DNA of 64,000 bases from Sialis fuliginosa (Eukaryota; Arthropoda; Insecta; Megaloptera; Sialidae). Location of the stretch: contig OY540813.1 of the NCBI GenBank assembly GCA_961205875.1, positions 17,951,001-18,015,000 on the forward strand, read 5' to 3'. This document shows positions 1 through 13,400 of this stretch, in pieces. A program made the position numbers and the translations under genes. The first letter of the stretch is position 1; each line of letters begins with the position of its first letter. Under the pieces are notes generated by a model, which searched no databases, was not told the origin of the DNA, and saw nothing but the letters and a program-made list of their open reading frames with translations.

Positions 1-405
1 GATTTTTTTTTTTAAAGTTTCTCAGGGGAATATTTTGTAGAGAATTAAGTGCTCAATTCATAAATCCAATAAATTTGAAGAAATCTTTATTTAAAAATTA
101 TCATAAAAATTGGATTTTACTTTTTATGATAATGTTTAAACGAACATATCTTTATCTATGAATTGAGCACTCGGAATCTTTTTTGTAAGAAATTAAAATA
201 AATAAATTTTTCAACGAAATATTCACGCATAAGTAAAAAAGTAATTTTTCCCATGTTAATCAAATGGGAAAAAGACTCGGTTTGCGCCGTCCACAGGTTT
301 GATCTATGAGTCTGAAATTTTGGGACAATTAACTTTTGATCCAAAGCTAAAACATAGGCCTGCGGGACCGAAAAAAAAAACAAAAAAACACCCTAATATA
401 CATAT
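1..405. mobile_element. foldback element copy 1, truncated by window edge
   Basis: The core is an inverted repeat: GTGCTCAATTCATA at 49-62 pairs with its complement at 157-170. It is followed by a segment (about 185-405) ending with the accccta-type end seen also in copy 2 at 1316-1840. The left part matches the complement of copy 2's right part. Chance open frames inside are not genes. Confidence 0.6.
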
Positions 406-420
406 AATAAAAAAGTACTT

Positions 421-1309
421 AAGTACATTTACATGTATTTAAGTACATAAGTACAATTACATTTATTTGAAAAGTAATTAAGTACAGGTACAATCACTCA
501 GAAACGTTTACTTAAGTATATGCACAGCTAGATAATAGTACTTTGATTTGTTTTAAATAATAAATAATATTTAGAGTTTAATACTCATATAAAATCCATG
601 ATGAAATACAGTTCAAAAAGAATATTTGATATTTTATCTACATACTCTTTCAAATTAAAATCAAATTTAATATTAATATCCACAGCTTTGGTAGTGGATG
701 GGGTAATTACCCTTTCATCCCTCTACATAACCCATTGCATGTTGTGCATTGTATTATACATACATGTATAACGCTATTTTTATCAGACTAAAGGAAACTA
801 CATTTATATGTGCATATAACTTTACTTTAATATTGTAAAATACATGTTATCGATTTTAGAAAAGACATAAATAATAATTATCAGTTACAAAGTTTTGGTG
901 CTTCCATAGGTAGTCATTATTGAAACAACCGTCAGAATAAAATGCCTATTCTATATAATTATTTTACTGGAAGTTAACAAAGTATTTTACAATTATACTA
1001 TTGCAAGATTTTGTTATTACGAATGAATTATATTTTAAGTATTAAATGAATCCAATCTTAAGATTAATAATCTACTGTCTGCAACTCTGTCTGCAGCGCG
1101 TATATATTTTAATGCGCGGTTAGACAATGAAATATAATTATAATGTTTTATATCTTTTTAACGATAGTCTAATGCCCGGTTCAGTATTATATAGTAAATG
1201 AGCTTACATACAATATATTGTGATATTATTTATGGATTTGTTTTGGAATTAAGAACAGTGATAATAGCCCAGGAAATAAAGAGAAATAAAATACAAAGAA
1301 AATGTATGA
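421..1309. other. AT-rich stretch, nothing recognised
   Basis: It holds short direct repeats of the aagtacat type near 415-500 and otherwise simple AT-rich DNA. I see no coding frame, RNA gene or repeat boundary. Confidence 0.5.
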
Positions 1310-1315
1310 GGTGCC

Positions 1316-1840
1316 AAATTTTAACAATGATTAACATGGGAAAAATTGCTTTTTTTACTTATGCGTAAATAGCTCGTTGAAAAATGTATTTATTTTAATT
1401 TCTCACAGCAGCATAATATAGATAATTAAATTTCCTACAAAAAAGATCCCAAGTGCTCAATTCATACATAGACCCAGTATTTTTAAAAATATGTTCATTT
1501 AAACATTATCATAAAAAGTAAAATCCAATTTTTATGATAATTTTTAAATAAGTTTATATCTTTAAAATTACTGGATTTATGAATTGAGCACTTAATTCTC
1601 TACAAAATATGGCCCTGATAAATTTTCAAAATTTTTTCAACGAGCTATTTACGTGTAAGTAAAAAGGTCATTTTTCCCATGTTATTTAAATGGGAAAAAT
1701 ACTCGGTTTACGTCGTTCACAGGTTTGATCTACGAGTCTGAAATTTTGGGACAGTTAACTTTTAATCCAAAATTAAAACATAGGCCAATGAGACTGAAAA
1801 AATAAAAATAAAAAATAATAAAAAAACACCCTAATACATA
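1316..1840. mobile_element. foldback element copy 2
   Basis: The left arm (about 1316-1385) is the reverse complement of the right arm (about 1633-1690): both carry the ACTTA(T)GCGTAAATAGCTCG and TTTTTCCCATG stretches. Between them is a second hairpin bounded by GTGCTCAATTCAT (about 1453) and its complement near 1580. It is the same family as 1-405. No transposase is present, so it is non-autonomous. Confidence 0.6.
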
Positions 1841-1845
1841 TATCT

Positions 1846-3120
1846 ATGAATGATGATTTTATTCTCATTTGGAGGTAAAATTGTTCTATCTTTTTGGTAA
1901 AGAATATTCGAAATAATTCTGGAAAAAATTAAATAAGTAGACATATAGAATTTGATCTGTCATTAGAGTTTTATAAAAATATAGTATAGGTAGTATTTTA
2001 TAATTCTTTTAGAAAAAGTATTTTTTTATCTTATAGGTAGAAAATCTAGAAGTACTCACTTATATAAGTTTATAGATATACCAGGTGTTTCATTGATTCG
2101 TATTTTAAATTTTTTCATTGAATAATTTCTACAGACAATTAAAACCTTCGTTGTAATTAGCATCACCGGTGGTTTCTACAAGTCATTCTTTTGAATTTTA
2201 TAACACACCTCGTATTAATGTGGCTTCTATATAGAAAATGATTTTGAAGTATGTAGTGGCTTGTTATATGGTAAATATAGAAATATTTATATGTACGTGA
2301 CACAACGCTATACGACATCTAATAACCCAACCCAGTTAACTATTAAAGTTGCAATAATCGATGTGTATTATTTCTGTATGGCTCCTGATGAAGCACTATA
2401 AAGTTCATGTGGCAGAAACGAATGCCAACGAAGGTGTTAACGCAACGATATGCATATTTTTTAACTTTCTTATATCCATTTGTAAGAAAAAGATATAGTA
2501 TAAGTAAGTATTGTTTATTTTTTAAGCATTTATTCATAAATTAAGTTTTTTTTTCAAAATAAGATATAATTAAGTAGGTAGTTAGCTGTAGTTTTTTTTG
2601 GTATTTACATTGTTTTATTGTAGTTAAGGTATACAGTTTAAGTATATGGTCTATTTGATTAAATTTTCGTTTGTTATTATTTTTAGAATATTTTATCTGT
2701 AGTTAAAATAATATAAAAATAATAATTTTTGTAGATAAAATTATGTAATAATATACAGGATCCACCATTAAAAAAGAAAGATATCGTAACGTAAATATGA
2801 AGTATTAATAAATGAATCTGTAGTTTGATAAAAAAAATGTCTTAACATAATATTTTATTATCAGTTTTTGATACCATGAATTGTAAAAAGAAGATTCAGG
2901 GAAAAGTAGAGATGAATTAACATTTTATAAAATAATCCATGTGGTCGACCCTTGAGGTTCACACAATCAACTTCCCAACATGGTATGACTATAATAAATG
3001 CTTAAATACTGATTATTTATTGTTTCCATATACTTTATGTGAATAATTTTTTTAATATGTACCTATATTAAAATTTTTTATGGAATTTGTCAGAAATAAA
3101 ATTCACCTTTGTTTTATGAA
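1846..3120. other. AT-rich stretch, nothing recognised
   Basis: I see no gene, RNA or repeat boundary. The minus-strand open frame at 2343-2537 has no recognisable domain and fits chance. Confidence 0.5.
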
Positions 3121-3640
3121 TATTAGTTTTCTATTATTCCTAATGCCAATACACATTTTTTCCAAGGCAACATGAATTAGTAAACGTATTTATTAGTATT
3201 TAAAAATCAAATTTTGAGGATGGTTTTCACCTTTTCAGTGACTGTCTAGGCACGTATAAAAAAATACTAAAATACATGTTTCATTATTTGTATTGTATAA
3301 TATTTATTCATGCTGTTTCAAGTGAATCCGACCAAAAAAATATTTTTACCCATACAAACTTTTACACCCTTTTTTATCCCCGTAGGGGTTGAATTTGGAA
3401 AAATCCTTTCTTTCAGATCATATTCACGTCAAGACGCTTAGATTAGCACTCGAACGAAGTCAATATAATTTTTGTTTGCGAGATACGTACATACGTACAT
3501 ACATACACACACACACACACACGCATACATCTTTCTGAAAATAGTGTAAATATACTATAGTGACCTTGAAACATAAAAATATGTTGAAATTATTTGATTT
3601 TCGGACTGATTAGAATAACTTCCTAATGGGAAGTTAATAA
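3121..3640 (-). repeat. interspersed repeat (family B), minus orientation
   Basis: Its end (ttccaaggcaacatgaatta near 3160-3180) and the tgcctaGAC(A)G-type stretch near 3240 recur in the opposite orientation at 12500-12600. The two copies therefore belong to one family. It contains a CA microsatellite (about 3505-3522) and ends in a small inverted repeat, aacttcctaatgggaagtt (about 3619-3637). Confidence 0.5.
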
Positions 3641-3719
3641 TTAAATTATAAGAATACATACATGCATATATTTTAAAGTAAGTAATTACAACATTTACCA
3701 CAAAACCACACCGCAATCA

Positions 3720-4030
3720 GTATAACCTCTTTGCCCACCTCCTCAGGGCAAAGGGGTTGGTAAACATGTTAGCTACGAGGGTGTATCAACTGACTTCGAC
3801 TTCAGTCAGTCTCTGTGTTTGTCCGTGGCGTTTGTGTTATGTGTTTAGCCTATACATAACAATACACGCCTCTACAGATATGTCGAGGTATCCGACGTTT
3901 CTACCAACAATGTGGGTAGTTTGTAATGAGGTCTGTTAATGTCGTGTTATTGTCTGACAGTTGTTTTGTGTCTCTGTTATTGTGCTGTGTCCGTTTATGT
4001 TGTCATTGTCTTCTAAGAAGAGGTAAGAGA
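3720..4030 (+). other. GC-richer island, possible non-coding exon or repeat
   Basis: This stretch is clearly less AT-rich than its flanks. It ends with a good donor-like site, AAGAG followed by GTAAGAG, at about 4017-4028. It could be a 5' leader exon of the globin gene about 15 kb downstream, or an unknown repeat. The 60-codon frame at 3757-3939 has no recognisable domain. Confidence 0.25.
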
Positions 4031-5911
4031 TATGGTTGATATCTTTCTAGTCATGATGGATATTAAAAAATATTATTATTGTTAGAGAGTAGGAATGGCG
4101 GTTTGAAATAATGCGGTATAACTGTTCAGTAATTTGTATGTATACATGTAGATATTTAATGTTATTATATACATTTACATAACATATAAAAAGCAGTTAT
4201 TATTTTTTTGCTTACAATTAGACATGTAGGTACTATAGGAAGAAGACAGAATATTTTTATAAAAAATATCCCCATGATTTTCATATAAATAAATTTAATT
4301 ATAACTTTATTTTTTATTGTTAAAAAAAATAAAATAATAGGTTTATAAACTTTTGTTAATCTGTGATTCATTTTTCACAAGATCAATCCTTTGGAAGTTC
4401 AAATTTATATTAACTCACGTTTATCAACATTTTCCACGACATTCTCAGAATCTATATATGATTTCCCGAAGAGTTGCAACCTATTTAAGAACTACTGGTT
4501 TAAAAGAAACAAATAATCGTACATTCAAAAAATATCTTGACATTTTTCATTAATTTTTTTACAAAAATGGATATAGTACTGCTATAACACTTTTTAAATA
4601 TTATTATAATTATTAATTTTAAGAAAAGTATTCTAAAAATAGTGTTTAATATGTCAAAAGAAAAAAATACAAAATTATAAAATATAATAAAATAACAAAA
4701 TCAAACAGAATAATATTTATAAAAGCAGAGGAATGTATATAGTAAAAAAAGTTGTTCTGTATTTAATTATTTATTAGCTAATTAAATTACTTAAAAACAA
4801 ACTTTTAAATTATCTCATAGTTAAAAAAAAATTAAGAGCCCGTTACTAATTCAAGGTTAATAAAATATTCCATGTTTTTATAACCTACATATCAACTATC
4901 ATCAAATTACATAGATAAAAAGACAATAGTAATTTTGTGTGTGATCTAGCAATTATTACAAGTTTAACTATTATATTTCATATAAAGATAGATTATTTAT
5001 CTAATTGTTCTAAAAATAGACAAAAGTAAAAACTACCTATCTTATCTGATACAGAAAAATGCTTACCTAATGCTATGACAGGAAATAGAGATGTCAAATT
5101 AAAAATAAAATAATTACCTTATATCGTGTTTCTTTAATTGACTTCACAAATATTTTATGTAACAGGTAAAAAAATGTTCATCAATTATTATTATTTTCTT
5201 GAATACGTCACTTTTGAGTAGGTACTTAATACTTAATAATAAGTAAGTTACCTATAGGAGAATCTTTTAAATGAAACATTACACGAATAATATATTTATG
5301 ATTAAGAAGACAAATATTAATATCCATATGGAGATATTTAATTACTAATTGTAAGTGTACTTTGTTCGGGACCCTAATAAGAATTTTTAAACGTACTCAT
5401 AATATATGTAAATTTTGTTTGATAGGAACAATTTCGGAACATTTGTACAGTATTATTTAAAATAAAAAATATATTTACCTATAAGGTACTAGCACCAGTT
5501 ATGGCCGCTATAAGAGCAAGGTTTACTGTTTTTGTGATTGATGGGTTTCTTTTTTGTAATTCTCATGAACTCATGTTACTAATAAAATAAGTAACTCTTT
5601 ATTTAATCAATATAATTACCAAGATCCGCAAATATAGTTTTTTTTTTAATTATAGCCTTTTATTTTGTTTATATTTTTTCTTCAGTAATGTAAAGCCATT
5701 AATGAGCACGCAGTGATGGACACTTGCTAATGATTACAAAATGATAAGTACTATGACACAAAAGATATAATAAAAATAATCGTCAAATTTGAATCAATGT
5801 AAAGTATATAGTTACTATGATAATATAATAATTAATAAATAAATTATACTAATAATAATGTCCACCATTTTGACACCTATTGGCCGATTGTCATCAAATC
5901 ACACTGTAATG
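4031..5911. other. AT-rich stretch, nothing recognised
   Basis: It is poly-A/T-rich DNA. The two overlapping short frames near 4165-4553 show no domain or codon signal. Confidence 0.5.
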
Positions 5912-6046
5912 CCGTGTTCATACCGAAAAAACAAAACAGCAACATCGTGTCTTTTTAACAAAAGTGCAATAAAGCCTATGTATTTTTAAATACGACGTGT
6001 TTTCAAACACCGTGTTGCTGTTTTGTTTTCTTTGGTGTGAACACCG
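5912..6046. mobile_element. short terminal-inverted-repeat element (MITE)
   Basis: The arms of about 40 bp, CCGTGTTCATACC...CAACATCGTGT and its complement ending GGTGTGAACACCG, flank a short core. There is no coding capacity. Confidence 0.6.
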
Positions 6047-8509
6047 CATAAGACAGTTAAATATGTTATATATATATAAATTAATATTTAGAAATGGTAG
6101 TAATCAAATATCAACAAATATGATGCTATGATTATGAAGACTATACCACTGTTTTCAATTTTCTTTTTCAAATTTTTCTGGCTAACTGATAAAAGATAGA
6201 AAAAAATGAATGGGACATAAATTATAAAAAATAACGTATTCTACAATTTTTTAAATATAATTTAAAAAAATAAAATATTAAGTATATTTTCTGCAACTTA
6301 TTTTGTATTCTTTACAAATGTCTATGTATTATATTAAACATCAGGGCGAAAATAGTCAAAATGGAATCAGTAAAGATCAAAATAAATATTTCTATTAAAA
6401 TCTCGAATTCGAAAAATATCGGCTTAACAATACTTACTGATACTATGCATATGGCTGTATGAGGAAGTAAAAATGCGGATAAAGTTAAAATTTAATTAAA
6501 AACTACTACATACATACACCATTGATTATTACTAACCACAAGATTTCCGATTACAACATTAATCAATACACGCACATATTTGTGTTAATATCGTCACAAT
6601 AATTAACGTACGCCTCTGTTCACTTTGTAAGTTTTTTTATCAAACACATCATCACGAATATGTAGAGACAGTAATTAGACAAATATTCCAAAGCATTATG
6701 AATGAGTTTCAGTGCTTTTTACGCAGTTCTCGAACTTACTTCTTTCAGAATATTTTAAATTACATTCATATAAAAAAGTGTAATACATTATAATCTCATT
6801 TATTGAGGAGTGACGGCAAGAGTTATATCTGACAGCTAATCTAGTAAGTATTAATGTAAAATGTATACTTACATACATATATATGTGCCTAACTATTTAT
6901 CAATATCACATTAAGCTTTTTTAAATTATATATTATATATAAATGATTTATTTTTTATTGTGAAAGAAAATTTTATTGGCTAAAGTATTGAAATAACTGA
7001 GCATCGGCTGCATTTATCTATATATTAATACGTGAACATCGAAAATTGTCGTATTTATATTATAAAAGGAGGTGAATAGAACATATTTCATTCGAAAGTT
7101 ATACTGTGCCATAGATGTAATCAAAAAATCATGTGTGTATGTAGAGGTAAGGCAGGTAAAATAAAGTTAACATACACAAATGATTTCCCCTCTGACTGTT
7201 TGCTTATTTCCCTTCGCATCGTTCAATAGCATAACAATACTCTTAGCGCCACCAAACGGCAAAAAGAAATAGTTTTGGGTTTCTGTGAAACGTAGAGAAT
7301 GCATATAGAGATTTCAATTCACAGTATTTTTATTTGGATTTTTTTTTAACAGCAGGTTAGATTAGGTACTGTACCATAGGCGACACAAGTTATATTATAA
7401 TTTATGATAGAAACTAAGTAAATAATGCGGAAAGTTTTATAAAAAAATAGTATTTATTTTACAGCAGAAGAAAATATTTAAATAATTCTTTCCCGGTATA
7501 CTGAAAAGGGATCTAAATATAGACAAAATAAATAACATTTTTTATGTAAATTAAGAAAATTAATCCCATTTATTTCTCAAGGGAAAAACCTTCTACACGT
7601 GAAACGAAACAGCCTTCAAATCGTCCACAATACGTTCCTGTATTAAACTCTTTGGCTTACGCATTTTTATTAAAACTGCACTTATTTGAAGAACATAAAC
7701 GACAACAATGTTACAATTATTTTAATTTCATTCGTATTGCCAAAATATAAGATATGGTGTATTATTTTTTATTGTCTCGAGGGTAGTTTCGCTGTATTAT
7801 TTTACAATTTTTCCATGCGGCACGCAATTTGCCAATGACATTTCCTCACGAAACCTTAGCCGAATCGCAGAACTCGATTAATAAGTAAACTAAGTTGAAA
7901 TCATCTGGTTGCTGTGGTGAAATTAATCAATATTTTTTACCGGTGATTGTTGCGAATTAAATTATTGTTTAGAGTGTACTCAAAATTTTAATTGATTATG
8001 AAGTTAACATTTACATTATATTAATACGAAAGCATGGTTATATTTGTCATAATATTGATTTTTAAATCTTGTGTCGAATCATTAATGTATTAAAGAATAT
8101 TAATCAGTGTTCTAGATCTGAATATTTATTGCTAGTAAATTACAATTATAATAATGATTCGATTTTCAAATGAAAACGACTACATAGTTTGTAAATAACA
8201 TAAAAATACCTGGGAAATAAATTGTATATTGTTGTTTGGGATTTTAATTATTGCACAATTATCTACATACATTTATGTATATGCATACACATATAATGAA
8301 AATATGTATTTAATATAATTTATAGACATATTTAAAACATAAAAAACAAAAATTGTTATTAAATATTGAATATATTAGTTTTTTAGCTTAAAATTAAATT
8401 AAGTAATATAACTCTGTAAAAATAAATTGGAACTATGTGTTTCGTTCGTGATATTGTATTTGGGTAAGTATCTAAAGTAATATTTATGCTATTTTTAATA
8501 AATACCTAT
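6047..8509. other. AT-rich stretch, nothing recognised
   Basis: No gene, RNA gene or repeat boundary was recognised. The open frame at 6696-6878 looks like chance. Confidence 0.5.
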
Positions 8510-8811
8510 CAGTGGCGAGCTAGGGGTTGGCCAAAATGGGGTAGAATAGCTTTATGATTAATAAAAAATGACATGAGGAATAAAAAACGGTCTTCACAAA
8601 TTCACGTGCGCGGCAAAGCATTTCATATGAGAGTGTTCACACGACACACGATCGGCCGTGTGTCGTGTGAACGGGAAAAAGCCGTTACGACGCCGTGTGA
8701 ACGGACTCTTAGGGGCGCTAAATCGACATGATAATGAAACAAAAATTTCAATTACACTAAGGGGGCGCTTTTTTTTGCTTTCGCTTTTCGCGACCTGTAG
8801 CTACGCCATTG
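8510..8811. mobile_element. hAT-like non-autonomous element with a nested palindrome
   Basis: The ends CAGTGGCGAGCTA and TGTAGCTACGCCATTG are inverted repeats of a type common in hAT-like MITEs. A near-perfect palindrome lies inside at about 8636-8673 (GTTCACACGACACACG to its complement), probably a second element inserted in the first. I could not see a clear target-site duplication. Confidence 0.55.
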
Positions 8812-8884
8812 TAAATATTTAATACTGGATTAGCTCCATACAATTCTAAGTTGTTGTTTATAATTGTAACAAATGGCATATGTT

Positions 8885-9119
8885 CAGGGCCGTAACAAGA
8901 GGCTCTAAAGCCCCGGGGCAGCAGGTGACCGAGGGGCCCTCACTATATGCAAAATATAAAAATTAAAGACCTTTTTTTTTCGTTGCTAACTCAATCCGTA
9001 ATTTTACAGTTATTACTAATTTAATTACCTTTTTTTTGTTCCTCAATTTTTACGCTACTGTGGGGGCCTTTTGCGCTCGGGGGCCCCAGGGTACTGCCTC
9101 GATGGTAGTTGCGGCCCTG
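8885..9119. mobile_element. hAT-type MITE with 8-bp target-site duplication
   Basis: The ends CAGGGCCGTAACAAGAGG and its partner ending AGTTGCGGCCCTG are terminal inverted repeats. The flanks catatgtt (8877-8884) and catatatt (9120-9127) agree at 7 of 8 bases, which fits the 8-bp duplication of hAT insertion. It is 235 bp long with no coding. Confidence 0.75.
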
Positions 9120-9127
9120 CATATATT

Positions 9128-11995
9128 ATACAAAGAATTAATACAATTTTTTATTCTTATAGTACCTACCTAAAAAGTTTTAGAAAAAATATTATTATTT
9201 ACTTCCATATTTTTTATACAGTTCTACGGGAAGTTGTTGAAACTAATCAACTGTTATTTTCAACTCATTATTTATTTAAACTTATGTGTTACATCACTTT
9301 ATTTTTGGGCAATAAATTCTCAAATAATTTTTTGTGTTAATTTTAACAGAATTATCGATAATTTTAACATATTTTTTACCAATAAAATAAATTGATGCAC
9401 AAATATTTTATTAAATTTTATGTGTACCCATTAAAAACTGCAGACATTCTTCTTTTCGAGGCTATTTTTTTTTTTTCAATAGCAGCATCCGTTTGAAAAA
9501 TGTATGAGTAGGTACTCGTAAAGGGACACATAAAAAGTATGTATGTAAATGAATTTACTTAAAAAAATAGTGAATATAAAATTTTTATAAAGTATATAAA
9601 ATTTTGAATCTCATATTTAATATCTTTTAAAACTGGATTTTCGAACACGGAATGCTTGGTTAACTTTTTATATTGTTTAAAATTGAATAAACATACTAGC
9701 AGTGTTTTCTATGTAAAAGTGAAATCTCAACAAAGCAATTATATTAACTTGTTGAAACCAAAACAAAGTTCACAAAGTTTAAGTTTCAATGTTGTTTTTC
9801 AAACCTTTTCAATCATTTGTTCATATATATGAATGTCTAACTGAATTAGTTTATATACGAATGTATTTTTTTAATAACATATAATTTTTATAATAACTTG
9901 TTAAAATATTTCATTTGACGTAGTATTAAAACAAAATATTTCTTGATCTTGGCTTATTTTGAAACTAATGAGGAGATTGTTAAAAAAGTAGTAGATATAA
10001 AATGTTTTATATTTATTTGAATCTAAACGCAAATGATTAATAATATATACCTATTAAAAATAATTAAATTATTTAATCCGGTGTTATAATGATTATAATC
10101 TAGAAAAAAATCAAACCAAACGCTATCTGTGAACTTTAAATTTAAATGACAGTTGTATGGCATTTATGAATAATTTATCGCATGGTCTTTAAAATAAGTA
10201 TAAATGCGATATCTAAATGCAGAGTACAGTGTACATCATAGAATAATAGCAACCTTACATTATTATAAATTATTATACAACTGTTCTAAAATCCAGACAA
10301 AATTTTATAGCGATTTGACACCCCTTAGAAAGTAAGGTGTCATATTTTTCATATGAAATGAAATTATATTTATTGTAGATAATAATTATACATTTTATTT
10401 ACGCATAATATTTATTTTCAAATAATTTTATATTTTCTATAGAAATGGAATTTTTAAATGTAATGGTTATTCTGAAGAAGTTCTCTAGAAATAAAAATAA
10501 ACAATATTACAATATTTGAATTATAAGATACGGGAATTTCCTGTCTATAGTAAATATACAATATATGTATATATATCATTGAACGTTTCTGTTATAAATC
10601 CATAGATAACATTATTTGATTAAGGATACGTATACGCCTGTATGTATTATATATTGAAAATTAAGTACCTATATTGATCAGTTATAATATAAGTGGCACA
10701 GTACTTATAAAATAAATATAATTTACAAATTTTAAAATACTTATCTTGCAGTTTTGTAAAAATTTAACAAAATGTTTATATGGTTTTCAAAAGCGAGCAC
10801 GAAATAAGGTATACCTACATTTTTGAATATCAGATTTACTAGATCGTTAAAATAAAATAATGAAAACTTTATTGCATTTAATGCTTTCGAAGTTTTCTTT
10901 ATAATAAATAATACTCAATATATTTTATGTATAGATATTATTTCAATGATTTATATATTAGATATACAATATCATAGTATTTAAATATTTATATGTATAA
11001 AACATATATGATTGGTGTAGTATGTAGTTGTTATAAAAAAATAAATAAAAGTACAGTTAATGTCATAATAAAGTAATAATTATTGTAAGTAATAAAATTG
11101 ATCGATAGTTTTATACCTCATATTTTTAACAAGTAGGTAGATCGGAAATTTAGAAAACAAGTTTTTCTCATCTGACATTGATTCTAATAATAATGTCAAT
11201 GCTATTACATATTTATTAATATATACAAGTAGCTATAGAATCCGTTACTGAAAATCGACCGTGAAAATTTATATAAAAATTATTTTAATAGTTACCACTA
11301 AATCATTGGTCGTAAAATTGAAAATAAAACTTTACAATGAAAATATAACGATGAATGAAATTGCATTCTACGATATATCGAACAGTATTAATTTTAATTT
11401 TTTTTTTGAATTTGTTTAATGGTAACAATTTCTTTGGCAGTTTATTATAAATTTTTGTAGCATAATTTAGAGACGTTTATAAAACAGTCGACAAAGATCT
11501 AGCAGTTTGCAAATAGTCGTCTTTATTCGTAGTATTATAATCGTGAACACGCACGTTATTATTAAATAGATTTGTTCCTTTTTTTGCGAAAATATTCTAA
11601 TATGTATAAAAGCCAGTTAAAGTAAGTATTTTTAATTATTTGAATAAATAAGAACTCTTTCTACAAATAATTTTATATATCTTTTTTGAACAAATGAATA
11701 AATTTTGAGTAGAACTTGAATTTCTTCCAAAAATGTTCCTCAAAGTTCTATGATTACTCATGATATGCAATTATTAATGTTAGTAAGTATAGTTGTATTT
11801 TTCTTTAAAACACAGAGTAAATAGCATAATTTTGTACATTTTATCTATTAAGTGGTAGATGTGAATTTTCCAATTTAGATGTTTATAAAAGACCTAAAAG
11901 TATATCATGTTCAAATTCAATTTTATCATTGGATATTAACTGTAAATTGTTATTTATTCCCCCATACTCTCCAAATTAAATGAATTTTGTTTTTT
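9128..11995. other. AT-rich stretch, nothing recognised
   Basis: It holds many short AT repeats but no gene, RNA gene or element boundary that I can support. The frame that starts inside the hAT element at 9071 is a shadow. Confidence 0.5.
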
Positions 11996-12630
11996 ACTTC
12001 CATGTTCCGAAGGAAATGGAAGTATTGTAATACCATCGAAAAATCGTGTCCGAGAAAATGACAAATTCTGATTGTACTAACTTCAATTACTTCCATGTTC
12101 CGAAGGAAATGGAAGTATTGTAATACCATCGAAAAATCGTGTCCGAGAAAATGACAAATTCTGATTGTACTAACTTCAAAACGTAAAGAAAAGTTAATTT
12201 CCGCATGGCGGCTGTGCGTGTGTCTGTGTGTCTGTGTGTCTGTCTGGCAGGATGTAGATTTTTTTTTCGTTCACGATAACTACTGTAAAAATGCACCGAT
12301 CTGAATTATTTTTGGGGAAAATATTTGTCTCAGTGAGTACTCCAGACCTATTGATTTTGGTGCTAATCGGATAAGGGGTTTTGGAAATATTCGAAATTTT
12401 GTAACTTTTTTCGTCAAAAAAATGAATATTGCGAGTATTATCTCACTAATTTTGATAAGATTTGGTACATTTGTAGTTCAATTGAATCTAAGGGACATTT
12501 ATTATTTGTACGTGCCTAAACAGCCATTAAAGGGATGAAAAACACACTTAAAATTTGAATTTTAAATACTAATATGTCATTAATTCATGTTGCCTTGGAA
12601 ACAAATGCAACTAAATTCAAATTGTCAAAT
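11996..12630 (+). repeat. interspersed repeat (family B) with 93-bp tandem duplication
   Basis: The first 93 bp (acttccatgttccgaagg...) are repeated almost exactly at 12089-12181. After that come a TGTGTCTG microsatellite run (about 12217-12245) and a long tail that shares its end (cctaaac.g, atgttgccttgg) with 3121-3640. A shorter relative lies at 48150-48350. Confidence 0.65.
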
Positions 12631-13223
12631 TAGTTTTTCTACGAATGTGAATTATGTTTTTGACATTAGAAAACTAATATTTATATACAAATGGCAAAAA
12701 GAGCTGTAACCGTTGTAAGTATATATGTGTTTTTAATGTATTACGATATGTATATTCATAGTAGTAGGTTATATAAATAAAATATTTAAAATTAAAAAAT
12801 GTATATTTAAAAATTATTTAAAAAGATAGATAGAACATGGAAGTCATGTATGGTTCTCCATACCGATATTTCTTTATTTAATTGTGAAATATAATCTTCA
12901 AATAAAAACAGTAATAAAGGTCTTAATACAGACATCAGAGGTACACCTCTGCTAATAATATAAAAATATAAAAATATAACGACAACATGCAACAAATAAT
13001 ATACAATTGTTTTAGATTTTCATAGTGACCGTGTGAAATGACCTGCACATACCTTTATCAATTGGCTTTTATTAAGTTAGTTCATTTCAATGATGTAATA
13101 GCTAACAATAAGAAAATGATACATGCTATAAGCTATACAACTAGAAGATACATTAATTAATGTATAGGTTTGTGTATTATTTATTTTATTATATTTAACC
13201 TGAATTATTATTCTTCTTCTTTT
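12631..13223. other. AT-rich stretch, nothing recognised
   Basis: I see no supportable feature. The frame at 12807-12995 looks like chance. Confidence 0.5.
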
Positions 13224-13400
13224 TCATTCATTTTTATTTATCCACTGGATCGGGTCCTTGTAGACAGCTTCGTGTATATTGTGGTTTAGTTGTAAAATGT
13301 GATTGCAATTCTCAGTGTTAGTGTTACTGGAGAGGAGATTGCTAATAAGCCGGTTGTAGTAGGTCTTGACGGTCAAGGAGGCATTTAGGTTTAATTTATT
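13224..13400 (-). pseudogene. possible non-LTR retrotransposon C-terminus relic
   Basis: An open frame of about 58 codons with no Met start, closed by TGA at 13226-13224, has more coding-like composition than its surroundings. It contains SLTVKTYYNRLISNLL and AVYKDPIQWINKN. The pattern loosely recalls the region after the RT domain of jockey-type LINEs (short helices, then a Pro/Trp ending). The frame is closed upstream by TAG, and no RT motifs are seen nearby. The assignment is weak. Confidence 0.25.

Noticed and set aside
12087..12296. 69-codon frame with a His/Thr/Asp repeat
   Set aside because: Produced by the GTGTCTGTGTGTCT microsatellite in repeat family B.
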